64,000 nucleotides of DNA from Bin107 sp965221655 (lineage in GTDB: Bacteria; UBA8248), in the NCBI GenBank assembly GCA_965221655.1, contig OZ244906.1, forward strand, positions 1,736,001 through 1,800,000, written 5' to 3'. Within the stretch, counting starts at the first letter, position 1, and each line of letters starts with the position of its first letter. Shown here in pieces: positions 55,857 through 64,000 of this stretch. The position numbers and the translations under genes were made by a program. Under the pieces are notes generated by a model. That model was not told the DNA's origin. It saw only the letters and a list, made by a program, of their open reading frames with translations, and searched no databases.

Positions 55857-58583
55857 CTATTTGAGCGCGCCCCAGTTCTCGCCGGTGCTCACGTCCACCT
55901 CCAGGGGCACGCGCAGGCCCATGGCCCCGCGCATCTCCTCTTCCACCAGGGCCGAGACGCGCGCGACCTCCGCGGGCGGTATCTCGAAGAGGAGCTCGTC
56001 GTGCACCTGTACGAGCATCCGCGCGGCGAGGCCTTCGCTCTCCAGACGCGCGGCGATGGCTATCATCGCGAGCTTGATGACGTCGGCGGCGCTGCCCTGG
56101 ATGACGGAATTCACCGCCGTGCGCTCGGCGGCGTTCTTCGCGTTGCGGTTTCTGCTGTTCAGGTCCGGCAGATACCTGCGCCGCCCCATGATGGTGGAGA
56201 CGTAGCCGCGCTCCCTGCCCTCCTCGATGGTCGCCTCCACGAAAGCGGGCACGGCGGCGAAGCGCTCGAAATAGGTGTCGATGAACGTGCGCGCCTCGGC
56301 TTGCGGAATGCCGATGGCCTGGGAGAGGCCGAAGGCGCCCTGCCCGTAGATGATGCCGAAATTCACCGCCTTGGCGACGCGGCGCATCTCGGCGTCGACT
56401 GCGTCGAGCGGCGCGCCGTAGACGGCGGAGGCCGTCGTCGCGTGGACGTCCTCCCCCCTGGCGAAGGCGTCGACCAGAGCGGGGTCGTTCGTGAAGTGGG
56501 CGAGCACCCGCAGCTCGATCTGGCTGTAGTCGGCGGAGAGCATCGTCCAGCCCTCCGCGGGCAGGAAGGCGCGGCGTATGCTGCGGCCCAGATCGGTGCG
56601 GATGGGAATGTTCTGCAAGTTGGGGTCGGAACTGCTCAGCCGCCCCGTGGCGGCGACCGTCTGGTTGAAGCGCGCGTGGATGCGGCCCGTGGAGGGATGC
56701 ACCTGCCGGGGCAGCGTGTCCACGTAGGTGCTCTTGAGCTTCGAGAGCTGGCGGAAGTTCACGATCTCCTGCGGCAGGGGGTGGCGCGGGGCGAGCTTCT
56801 CCAGCGTGTCGAGATCGGTGGAAGGCCCTGTTTTCGTGCGCTTGACGACGGGGAGGTCCAGCTTCTCGAAGAGGATGACGCGCAACTGCGGGGTGGAGTT
56901 GAGGTTGAACTCCTCGCCCGCCAACTCGTGGATGGCGCTCCGCATCGCATCGAGGCGCGCCTCGAGCTCCTTGCCCATCTCCCGCAAGAAGTCCGCGTCG
57001 AGCCGAATGCCCGTGCGCTCCATGGCGAGCAAAACGCGCAGCAGCGGAATCTCCAGGTTCTCGAAAAGGTCCGTGAGCCCCGCCTCGCGCAGCCGCCCCT
57101 TCATCTCTTCGGCCAGGCGGAAGGCCAAATCCGCGTCCTGACAGGCATAGGGGGTCGCCTGCTCGACAGGCACCATCGAGAAGGGAATCTCCTTCGCCCC
57201 CTTTCCGCACAGATCGGCATACTTGATGGTCGTGATGCCGAAAAACTCCTGCGCCAGGTGGTCCAGCCCGTGGCTGGGCCGAGCGGAGAACAGCAGATAG
57301 GAGGCCAGCATGGTGTCGAACAAAGGGCCGCGCACCGCACGGCCCGCCTCTTCGAGCACCGCCACGTCGTATTTGACGTTTTGGCCGATTTTCTCGATTT
57401 CAGGCGACTCCAGCAGCCGCGCGGCCGCCTCGAGCACGTCCTCCAGGGGGAGCTGGGGGCCCGTTTCAAGACCCTCGTGCCCCACGGGGACGTAGAACGC
57501 CCGCTCCGCGCGGGCGGAGAAACTCAAACCCACGATGCGCGCCCGCATGGGGTCGAGCGAGGTGGTCTCGACGTCAAAGGCAAAGCGCCCCGCCTCTTCG
57601 AGTTCGGCGAGCATGGCCTCAAGCTCGGCGGCGGTGCGGACGACGTGGTAATCACGCGCTTCGGGCGGAGAGGCCGCCTCTGCGGGAGATTCTTCCTCCT
57701 CCTCCTCAGACGCGACGTAGCCGGGAAGCTGGTCGACGATGTTCCTGAACTCAAGTTCGCCGAAGAGCGTTTTGCCCGCCTCGACGTCGGCGTCGCCCAG
57801 GCGGCACGCCTCGAGGTCGCCCTCTATATCGAGGTCGCGCCGGATGGTGCACAGCCTGCGCGAGAGCTCGGCCATCTCTTTGTTTTCCTCAATTTTGCGC
57901 CGCTGCGCGGGCCGCGCTATCTCCGCGGTGGAGGCAAGCAGGCGGTCGAGCCCCCCGAACTCTTGAATCAGGGCGACGGCGGTTTTCTCCCCGATGCCGG
58001 GCACGCCGGGGATGTTGTCCGTCGCATCGCCCATCAGCGCCTGCACGTCCACGAACCTCTCGGGCGGCACGCCCCATTTGGCCTCGATTTCGGCGGGTCC
58101 CATCTCCACGTCCTTCATCGGGTCCCAAATGCGCACGTTTTCCGAAACCAGCTGGGCGAAGTCCTTGTCCGCGGTGACCAGCACGACCTCGTAGCCTTGC
58201 GCCTCCGCGCGGGCGGCCAGCGTGCCCACGATGTCGTCGGCCTCGGCTCCGGGCTGGACGAGCAGGGGAATCCGCAACACCTCGACGACGCGGTGCATGT
58301 AGGGAATCTGCTCGACCAGGTCCTCGGGAGCCGCGTCGCGGTTCGCCTTGTAGGCGGGGTAGATGTCGTGGCGAAAGGTGGGCTCGGGGCGGTCGAAGGC
58401 GATGGCGGCGTACTCGGGCGCACGGTCGCGAATCACCTTAAGCAGCATGCGCGCGAACGCCAGCACCGCACCCGTGGGCATGCCCTTCGAGTTCGAAAGA
58501 CGCTGGCGCATCATGGCGTAATAGGCGCGGAACATATAGCCCGAGCCATCGATGAGGTAGATGCGCTTTTTCGGTTCGGCCAT
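55857..58583 (-). CDS. polA: DNA polymerase I
   Basis: Repair and Okazaki-fragment maturation polymerase, 908 residues. The 5'-3' exonuclease domain has YLIDGSGYMFRAYYA, VTADKDFAQLV and GDATDNIPGVPGIGEKTA. The 3'-5' exonuclease retains its metal residues: DVETTSLD, NVKYD and YACQD, so it should proofread. The polymerase domain shows motifs A (LSADYSQIELRVLAHF), B (RRVAKAVNFGIIYGQG) and C (VQVHDELLFE). The ATG at 58583 starts 5 residues before the first motif and is standard; the frame is open up to 58862 but not family-like there. Divergent from the arsM-like gene. Confidence 0.97.
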   Translation of the reverse strand: MAEPKKRIYLIDGSGYMFRAYYAMMRQRLSNSKGMPTGAVLAFARMLLKVIRDRAPEYAAIAFDRPEPTFRHDIYPAYKANRDAAPEDLVEQIPYMHRVVEVLRIPLLVQPGAEADDIVGTLAARAEAQGYEVVLVTADKDFAQLVSENVRIWDPMKDVEMGPAEIEAKWGVPPERFVDVQALMGDATDNIPGVPGIGEKTAVALIQEFGGLDRLLASTAEIARPAQRRKIEENKEMAELSRRLCTIRRDLDIEGDLEACRLGDADVEAGKTLFGELEFRNIVDQLPGYVASEEEEEESPAEAASPPEARDYHVVRTAAELEAMLAELEEAGRFAFDVETTSLDPMRARIVGLSFSARAERAFYVPVGHEGLETGPQLPLEDVLEAAARLLESPEIEKIGQNVKYDVAVLEEAGRAVRGPLFDTMLASYLLFSARPSHGLDHLAQEFFGITTIKYADLCGKGAKEIPFSMVPVEQATPYACQDADLAFRLAEEMKGRLREAGLTDLFENLEIPLLRVLLAMERTGIRLDADFLREMGKELEARLDAMRSAIHELAGEEFNLNSTPQLRVILFEKLDLPVVKRTKTGPSTDLDTLEKLAPRHPLPQEIVNFRQLSKLKSTYVDTLPRQVHPSTGRIHARFNQTVAATGRLSSSDPNLQNIPIRTDLGRSIRRAFLPAEGWTMLSADYSQIELRVLAHFTNDPALVDAFARGEDVHATTASAVYGAPLDAVDAEMRRVAKAVNFGIIYGQGAFGLSQAIGIPQAEARTFIDTYFERFAAVPAFVEATIEEGRERGYVSTIMGRRRYLPDLNSRNRNAKNAAERTAVNSVIQGSAADVIKLAMIAIAARLESEGLAARMLVQVHDELLFEIPPAEVARVSALVEEEMRGAMGLRVPLEVDVSTGENWGALK

Positions 58584-58788
58584 CTCGCCACGCGCGAAAG
58601 AGTAAAAGACGAACAACGCCTCCCAACTTTGCACGAGATTGCGTTTCCCGCAACTTGCCCCGCGCAAGCACGCCTCCACAGACCCGCGGCGGGGCGCCCC
58701 GGCTGCGCTTTCAACCCGCTTTCTTCGCCTCGGCATACCTGCTATCGTCGAGGGCGTCGCACGTCCGCCTGCCGGGAGGATTCGCTCC

Positions 58789-59514
58789 GTGTCGCTCGCA
58801 CCCCACCCCGAACAAGCGCGCATAAAAGACGCGGTGCGCACGCTGTACGCGCGAATCGCCACGGGTGCGTCTTCTTGCTGCGAGGAGGCGAGCGCGCAGA
58901 CCCTCGGCTACGCGGGCGAGACTCTCCAGGAATTTCCCGACGACGTTGCCAGCGCAAGCGCGGGCTGCGGAAATCCCCTGGCACACGCCGCTCCCCAACC
59001 GGGCGAGACGGTGCTCGATTTGGGATCGGGGGCGGGGCTGGACTGCTTTTTGGCTGCCGCGGAGGTGGGGTCCGGGGGCCGCGTCATCGGTCTGGACATG
59101 ACCGACGCCATGCTGGAGAAGGCCGAGGAAAACCGCCTGCGCCTGGGTCTTCAAAACGTGGCGTTCGAAAAGGGCGAGATGGAAGATATGCCGATTCCCG
59201 ACGCGACGGTGGACGTGGTGATCAGCAACTGCGTCATCAACCTCTCGCCGAACAAGCGCGCGGTGTTCGAAGAATCGTTCCGCGTGCTGCGCGCGGGCGG
59301 GCGCTTCGTGGTCTCGGACGTGATTCGAGTGGCCGGCAGAGCCGAGGAAATTTCGATGGAACAATGGTGCGCCTGCACGGCGGGCGCCATTCGGGAGGAG
59401 GAATACCTCGCCGGACTGCGTGCGGCGGGCTTTGCGAACGCGGAAACCCTGGACGTAAGGCCCTACCTGGCGCCCGTGCTCGCGAGCGCGACCATCCGCG
59501 CCCGCAAACCCTGA
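58789..59514 (+). CDS. arsM: Arsenite S-adenosylmethyltransferase (ArsM-like)
   Basis: A 241-residue SAM-dependent methyltransferase that methylates arsenite to volatile or less toxic forms. The SAM motif is VLDLGSGAGLDCFLAA; MLEKAEENRLRLG follows. The Cys residues needed to bind As(III) are present: SSCCEEAS, SAGCGNP, ISNCVINLS and QWCACTAGA. The start is GTG at 58789, with GGGAGG 9 bases upstream; the frame is open further up but without support. No arsR or ars transporter is nearby, so regulation is not visible. It is divergent from polA. Confidence 0.85.
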   Translation: MSLAPHPEQARIKDAVRTLYARIATGASSCCEEASAQTLGYAGETLQEFPDDVASASAGCGNPLAHAAPQPGETVLDLGSGAGLDCFLAAAEVGSGGRVIGLDMTDAMLEKAEENRLRLGLQNVAFEKGEMEDMPIPDATVDVVISNCVINLSPNKRAVFEESFRVLRAGGRFVVSDVIRVAGRAEEISMEQWCACTAGAIREEEYLAGLRAAGFANAETLDVRPYLAPVLASATIRARKP

Positions 59515-59601
59515 CGCCGCGCGCCCCTGCTCGTTGACACCCCCCGCGCGCGGGTGCTAAGTGATGCCGATTCTTTCGGCCCGGTAACGGAGACCCCTTA
59601 C

Positions 59602-60585
59602 ATGCACATCGACGCCCACTGCCACATATACCCCGACGAGTATTTCGCACTCGTGGAGAAGGAAGGCCCGCGCTACGGCGTGCGGGTATTCACCGATTCG
59701 GAAGGCGCGCGCCGCGTGGACATCAAAGGCGCGATGCACCCGCCTCTTGAGCCTTTCACGAACGTGGATTTGCGCCTCGAGACCATGGCCGGGATGCGGC
59801 TGGACATGAACGTTCTCTCCTTCTCCTCCAACCCGGGCGTCTACTGGGCGGACGACGGCCTGGGCGAGGAACTCTGCTGCGCGGCGAACGACGCCTACGC
59901 CGCCATCATCGAAAAGCACCCCGACAAGTTCCACGGGCTGGCCTCCCTGCCCGCGCAAAACGCGGCCCTCTCGGTCAAGGAGCTCGAGCGCGCCGTGAAC
60001 AAGCTCGGCCTCAAAGGCGGCTTTTTGGGCACGAACGTGAACGGGCGCTATCTGGACGATGCGCATTTTCACCCCATCTACGAGGCCGCCGCACACATGA
60101 AGGTGCCCATCATCGTGCATCCGGCCAACCCGGCGGGCCACCAGCAGATGAAGGACTACCACCTCTTCAACCTGGTCGGCTTCCCCACGGAGAGTGCGAA
60201 CAGCATCGGGCGGCTGATATTCTCGGGCATATTCGACAGACTGCCCGACCTCACCTTCATCTTCCTCCACGGCGGAGGAACCGTCCCCTACCTCATCGGC
60301 CGCTTCGGGCACGGATGGAAGGTGCGGCCTGAGTGCAAGAACATATCGCGCCCGCCGCTCGAATACCTCCGCGCGCACTTCTACCTGGACATGCTGGTGT
60401 TCCACCCGCCCGTCGTGCGCTTTCTGGTGGACGTGATGGGCAGCGACCGCGTCGTGCTGGGCACCGACCTGCCCTATGACATGACGGACACGGACGCGGT
60501 CGAGACCCTCGAGAAATCGGGGCTCAGCCGCGAGGAATACGAAAACGTCTCCCACAAGAACGTCCAGAACCTGCTGAACCTCTGA
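59602..60585 (+). CDS. Amidohydrolase 2 family protein (ACMSD-like), second copy
   Basis: A 327-residue metal-dependent hydrolase or decarboxylase with HIDAHCHIYP at its start, IIVHPANPAG in the centre, FLHGGGTVPYLIGRFGHGWKVRPE later and LGTDLPYDM with the catalytic Asp. It is clearly a relative of the protein at 11231-12226, sharing IGRxxHxWxVRPE and GTDxPYDM. The ATG at 59602 has GGAGA about 10 bases upstream. A TauE-type exporter follows after 20 bases on the same strand, which may carry a product or counter-ion. Substrate unknown. Confidence 0.87.
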   Translation: MHIDAHCHIYPDEYFALVEKEGPRYGVRVFTDSEGARRVDIKGAMHPPLEPFTNVDLRLETMAGMRLDMNVLSFSSNPGVYWADDGLGEELCCAANDAYAAIIEKHPDKFHGLASLPAQNAALSVKELERAVNKLGLKGGFLGTNVNGRYLDDAHFHPIYEAAAHMKVPIIVHPANPAGHQQMKDYHLFNLVGFPTESANSIGRLIFSGIFDRLPDLTFIFLHGGGTVPYLIGRFGHGWKVRPECKNISRPPLEYLRAHFYLDMLVFHPPVVRFLVDVMGSDRVVLGTDLPYDMTDTDAVETLEKSGLSREEYENVSHKNVQNLLNL

Positions 60586-60605
60586 GCGGATTCGGGAACG
60601 ACGCG

Positions 60606-61349
60606 ATGTGGCCCTCCTGGGAAATCACGCTTCTCGTCTTCGCGGCGGCGTTTCTCGAGGGAGCCGCGGGCTTCGACTTCGGCCTGGTGGCGACGCCCGC
60701 ACTCGGTGCGCTGCTCGGCGTGCGCGACTCCGTGCTCCTGCTCTCGCTGCCGAACCTCGTCCTCACCGCGATGCGCGCCATCGGCGGCGGGGTGCCCTTC
60801 GCTTCGCTCAGGCGCTTCGTGCCCTTTCTCGGTGCGGGGGCGGCGGGCGCCGCCCTGGGCGTACTGACGCTCCTCGCCGGCCCGCCTACTTTCCTCAAGT
60901 GGTCGGTGGGCGTGCTCGTTCTGCTGTTCGCCGCCTACAGCATCTCGCGCCAAAGGGTGCAACTCGACATGCGGGACGAGACCTTCTTTACCTACCTCGC
61001 GGGGTTTTTCTCAGGCGGGTTGAGCGGTTTTTGCTTCGCGGGCAACGCGGTGAGCATCATCTACCTGGACAGCACGGGGGCGGGCCGCGCACGCATGATG
61101 CGGCTCACCTACACGGCCGCGCTGGTGTTCGCGAGCGTGCAGGTGGCGATACTGAGCGGCGCGGGCGCGCTGGGTCCGGCGGAATCCGCGCGCGCGGCCG
61201 TGGCCATACTCCCCGCCGCCGCGGGCTTTCTCTTGGGACGCCTGCTGCGCGGACGCATCTCCCCCGCCCTGTGCTTCACGGGAGGGCTGGCGCTCATGAT
61301 CGCGGCAGCCCTCGCCCTGCTCGTCTTCGGGCCTTCGGGGTGGAAGTAA
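60606..61349 (+). CDS. TauE/SafE family membrane transporter
   Basis: A 247-residue membrane protein with about seven or eight helices. The two-repeat TauE/SafE layout is clear: FLEGAAGFDFGLVATPALGALLG in the first half, and FFSGGLSGFCFAGNAVSIIYL in the second. The family exports sulfite, sulfoacetate or other organic anions. It follows the amidohydrolase by 20 bases. The ATG at 60606 has only a weak ribosome-binding site (GGAACG), compatible with coupling. Convergent with kdsD. Confidence 0.85.
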   Translation: MWPSWEITLLVFAAAFLEGAAGFDFGLVATPALGALLGVRDSVLLLSLPNLVLTAMRAIGGGVPFASLRRFVPFLGAGAAGAALGVLTLLAGPPTFLKWSVGVLVLLFAAYSISRQRVQLDMRDETFFTYLAGFFSGGLSGFCFAGNAVSIIYLDSTGAGRARMMRLTYTAALVFASVQVAILSGAGALGPAESARAAVAILPAAAGFLLGRLLRGRISPALCFTGGLALMIAAALALLVFGPSGWK

Positions 61350-61405
61350 GGCGGGGCGCGATGCCCCGGCGACAAACAAAAACGCGAGGAACGCAGAGGC
61401 TGCGC

Positions 61406-62368
61406 CTAGACGATGCGCGCGCGCAGCATGTGGTGTAAGTGCAGTACGCCCACCAGACGCTTTTCCGCACCCGAGGTTACCGCGAGCGAGGTGATGGCGC
61501 TCGCCTCCATCGTCTGCATGGCGGCGGCGGCCATCTCGCCCTGGTCGATGGTCTTGGGCGCGGGCGACATCAAATCCCGCGCACACAGGGCGGAGATATC
61601 TTCCGCACCCTCGAGGGCGCGCCTGAGGTCCCCGTCCGTGACGACGCCGGCCAACTCTCCGCCGGAGCCCATCACGCACGTCATGCCGAGTTTTTTTTCG
61701 CTCATCTCGCGCACCACCCGGGCGAGGGAGGCGTCTTCCGCCACCCGGGGCACGTCCGCGCCCCCGATCATGAGTTCCCCCACGCGCACGAGCTTCTTGC
61801 CGAGTGCGCCGCCGGGGTGGAAGCGGGCGAAATCCTCGGGGCGAAACCCCTTGGCTTCGAGCACGGCCATCGCCAGGGCGTCGCCCATGGCGAGAGCGGC
61901 GGTGCTGCTCGCCGTGGGGGCAAGCTGAATGGGGCAGGCCTCTTCTTTCACGCACACGTCCAGCACGGCGCGCGCCGCGCGGGCGAGTGTGGAACCCACG
62001 TCGCCCGTGATGGCGATAAGCGGCGTACCCAGCCGCGCGAAGACGGGCAGGATGCGCACGAGTTCTTCCGTCTCGCCGCTGTAGGAGAGCGCAACGACCA
62101 CGTCCTCGGGCGTCACCATGCCCAAATCGCCGTGCGCACCCTCTGCGGGGTGCAAGAAATAGGAGGGCGTACCCGTGCTGGCGAGGGTGGCAGAGATTTT
62201 CTGGCCCACGAGTCCACTCTTGCCCATGCCCGTGAGCGCGACCCTGCCCCGGCACGCGAGAACAACCTCCACGGCCTTCATGAACCCGGCATCCAGGCGC
62301 GCGGCGACCTCGGAGAGCGCCTCGGCCTCGATGCGCAGGGTGCGCGCGCCGCGCTCCAAGGCATTCAT
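61406..62368 (-). CDS. kdsD: KpsF/GutQ family arabinose-5-phosphate isomerase
   Basis: Interconverts ribulose 5-phosphate and arabinose 5-phosphate, the first step to KDO of LPS. The N-terminal SIS domain has VALTGMGKSGLVGQKISATLASTGTPSYFLHPAEGAHGDLG (in part) and SYSGETEEL; the C-terminal pair of CBS domains has AGVVTDGDLRR and RLVGVLHLHHML. At 320 residues it is normal. The ATG at 62368 starts just at MNALERGARTL; the upstream frame has no family match. No other kds or lpx gene is adjacent, so it stands alone; it shows the host has an outer membrane with LPS. Confidence 0.94.
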   Translation of the reverse strand: MNALERGARTLRIEAEALSEVAARLDAGFMKAVEVVLACRGRVALTGMGKSGLVGQKISATLASTGTPSYFLHPAEGAHGDLGMVTPEDVVVALSYSGETEELVRILPVFARLGTPLIAITGDVGSTLARAARAVLDVCVKEEACPIQLAPTASSTAALAMGDALAMAVLEAKGFRPEDFARFHPGGALGKKLVRVGELMIGGADVPRVAEDASLARVVREMSEKKLGMTCVMGSGGELAGVVTDGDLRRALEGAEDISALCARDLMSPAPKTIDQGEMAAAAMQTMEASAITSLAVTSGAEKRLVGVLHLHHMLRARIV

Positions 62369-62588
62369 AGAAGCGGCCTTGCCTTGAGACTCCAGAACCC
62401 GCCCTCCTCCGCTGCGTTCGGCGGGAAAAATAACACCTCCCCGCCAGGGTGTCCACGCGAAACGCCCCCAAGTCCCCGTGCCGCGCGCCTTTACTCCCGT
62501 GCGCCTTGATGCTACAAAATTATCTTGCGAACGCAAGAAAAAAAAACGAACGCCCGCGGGGCGCGAGAATCGCAGGAGTTTCCGAGTC

Positions 62589-63338
62589 ATGTCCGGTCAT
62601 TCCAAATGGAGCACCATCAAACGCAAAAAAGGCGCCTTGGACGCCAAGCGCGGCAAGATTTTCACCAAGCTCATCAAGGAGATCACCATCGCTGCCCGCC
62701 TCGGCGGCGGAGACCCCGACGGCAACCCCCGGCTGCGTACGGCCATCCAGACGGCGAAGGCGTCCAACATGCCGCAGGACAACATTACGCGCGCCATCGC
62801 CAAAGGCACGGGCGACCTCGAGGGCGTGAGCTACGAGGAGGGCACCTACGAGGGCTACGGCCCCGGCGGCGTGGCGCTCCTCATCGCGGTGCTGACCGAC
62901 AACCGCAACCGCACGGGCGCCGAGGTGCGCCACATACTGACCAAGTACAACGGCTCGATGGCCGAGCCCAACGCCGTGGCCTGGAACTTCGAGAAGAAAG
63001 GCTTCTTTCTCGTCCCCCAGGAGGGTGTGGACGAAGAAGCCCTGATGGAGGTGGTGCTCGAAGCCGGGGCGGAGGACATGGAACCTGCCGAGGATGCATT
63101 CGAAATCCACACCGCACCCGACGCCTTCGAGGGCGTGCGCGAAGCACTCGAGAAAAGCGGCGTCGCGCCCGAATCCGCCGAGGTCACCATGCTGCCCAAG
63201 TCGACGGTTCGGCTCGACGGCAAAGAAGCCACGCAGATGCTGCGCCTGATGGAAGCCCTTGAAGACAACGACGACGTGCAGAACGTCTACGCGAACTTTG
63301 ACATTTCCGAAGAGCAAATGGCGCAAGCCTCCGCATAA
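62589..63338 (+). CDS. YebC/PmpR family regulator (or ribosome-associated factor)
   Basis: A 249-residue protein of the TACO1/YebC family, starting with the exact family phrase MSGHSKWSTIKRKKGALDAKRGK. Further residues GNPRLRTAIQTAKASNMPQDNI and EVRHILTKYNGSMAEP are typical. The family was named for transcriptional control of genes such as ruvCAB, but members also aid translation of proline-rich stretches. AGGAG lies 10 bases before the ATG. ruvC follows after 18 bases, the standard yebC-ruvC-ruvA order. Confidence 0.95.
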   Translation: MSGHSKWSTIKRKKGALDAKRGKIFTKLIKEITIAARLGGGDPDGNPRLRTAIQTAKASNMPQDNITRAIAKGTGDLEGVSYEEGTYEGYGPGGVALLIAVLTDNRNRTGAEVRHILTKYNGSMAEPNAVAWNFEKKGFFLVPQEGVDEEALMEVVLEAGAEDMEPAEDAFEIHTAPDAFEGVREALEKSGVAPESAEVTMLPKSTVRLDGKEATQMLRLMEALEDNDDVQNVYANFDISEEQMAQASA

Positions 63339-63356
63339 GCCCGGCCACCACCGCCC

Positions 63357-63896
63357 GTGGGGTCTTCTCCGTTGACGCAGCTTACGCACACGTTTCGCGT
63401 CCTGGGCGTCGACCCGGGTCTGGGCGTCACGGGCTACGCGGTTCTGCGCGTGGAAGACTCCGAAGAACCCCGGCTCATCGAGGGCGGCGTCATACGAAAC
63501 GACGCGCGCGCGCCGCTGGAGACGCGCCTTTTCGAGTTGCACCGCGACCTTTTCGACGTAATTCGCGCGCACGCACCCCACGTCATGGCGGTCGAGAACC
63601 TCTACAGCCACTACAAGCATCCGCGCACGTCCATCATCATGGGCCACGCGCGGGGGGTCATCTTCCTCGCCGCCTCGCAGGCGGGCGTGCCCGTCGCCAG
63701 CTACGCCGCCACCGAAATCAAGAAGTCACTCGTCGGCGCGGGCCGCGCCACCAAGGCGCAGATGCAACGCATGGTGCAGCAACGCCTGCGGCTCGCCGAG
63801 TTGCCCGAACCCGCCGACGTGGCCGACGCCATCGCCGCGGCGTATTGCCACGTCGAGCGCAGCCGCCGCGCACACGCCGCGGAGAGCACGGCATGA
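63357..63896 (+). CDS. ruvC: Holliday junction endonuclease RuvC
   Basis: Resolves Holliday junctions with RuvAB. The 179-residue protein has the acidic catalytic residues: Asp in GVDPGLGVTGY, Glu in MAVENLY and Asp residues in PADVADAIAAAYCH. HARGVIFLAASQAGVPVASYAATEIKKSLVG is typical in part. I take GTG at 63357 as start; TTG at 63372 is also possible and would remove five residues. It overlaps ruvA by 4 bases (ATGA). Confidence 0.95.
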   Translation: MGSSPLTQLTHTFRVLGVDPGLGVTGYAVLRVEDSEEPRLIEGGVIRNDARAPLETRLFELHRDLFDVIRAHAPHVMAVENLYSHYKHPRTSIIMGHARGVIFLAASQAGVPVASYAATEIKKSLVGAGRATKAQMQRMVQQRLRLAELPEPADVADAIAAAYCHVERSRRAHAAESTA

Positions 63897-64000
63897 TTCG
63901 CAGGCTCTCAGGAGAAGTCATCGAGGTGGAGGAGGACTGCGTGGTGCTGCGCACGCCCGCGGGCGTCGCCTACGAGGTGCTGGTGGGCACGTACGCCAGG
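63893..64000 (+). CDS. ruvA: Holliday junction helicase subunit RuvA, N-terminal part (cut by window edge)
   Basis: The ATG at 63893 overlaps the ruvC stop, and 36 codons remain. MIRRLSGEVIEVEEDCVVLRTPAGVAYEV (shown in part) matches the OB-fold of RuvA, which begins MIxxLxGxV and has G(V)xYEV. Start and operon position fit; the rest lies outside the window. Confidence 0.9.
   Translation, partial: MIRRLSGEVIEVEEDCVVLRTPAGVAYEVLVGTYAR

Noticed and set aside
55647..59537. A plus-strand open frame of about 1300 codons across polA and its flanks.
   Set aside because: It crosses polA in antisense and the arsM-like gene in another frame; the latter have clear motifs and this one has none.

Overview
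This is a GC-rich stretch of chromosome from a Gram-negative bacterium. It carries a KdsD-type arabinose-5-phosphate isomerase (LPS pathway), lipoprotein and periplasmic signal peptides, and TRAP, TTT and ABC systems with periplasmic binding proteins. The ssrA gene is one-piece, which argues against Alphaproteobacteria, where it is split and permuted. A selenocysteine-dependent gene implies a Sec-decoding host. I cannot assign a genus; a deltaproteobacterium-like or uncultured environmental lineage would fit, but that is inference.

Layout. 1-11017 (minus strand) is housekeeping: infC (cut by the window edge), thrS, tRNA-Val, clpX, clpP, tig, tRNA-Leu, metH, folE2 and a MazG-like pyrophosphohydrolase. 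11231-18759 holds an amidohydrolase, a TbpB-like surface lipoprotein, ftsH, a deiodinase-like selenoprotein with an in-frame UGA and a SECIS-like hairpin, an SsuD-like flavin monooxygenase with its flavin reductase, and pdxH. 18760-22053 is a small accessory island: an AT-rich Shedu (sduA) defence gene with its own consensus promoter, a bicupin, and a HEPN-domain protein. 22058-34205 is transport: an M24 peptidase with a very large fused TRAP permease, a divergent TAXI binding protein, then a sugar-type ABC operon whose ATPase has a membrane-spanning segment inserted in its second nucleotide-binding domain. 34273-43547 carries a molybdopterin oxidoreductase, a tandem pair of QueG-like iron-sulphur proteins, a CaiB-type CoA transferase, a methyltransferase, a DsrE-like protein and a tctCBA operon.

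43777-48892 is a polyphosphate module (ppk-ppx) and a GCS2-type ligase. A DUF4143 ATPase gene sits immediately behind the GCS2 gene, and a diverged 64-bp copy of the 3' end of the GCS2 gene follows it, marking an insertion. An orphan nuclease-like gene lies next to it. 51604-64000 returns to housekeeping: ssrA, smpB with a small coupled membrane protein, rnr, a PPP-family phosphatase, polA, arsM-like, a second amidohydrolase, a TauE exporter, kdsD, a YebC regulator, ruvC and the start of ruvA.

The most unusual items are the selenoprotein, the ABC ATPase and TRAP permease with extra membrane segments, the DUF4143 insertion with an operator-like dyad over its promoter, and the Shedu island. No CRISPR array, transposase, integrase or rRNA gene was seen.
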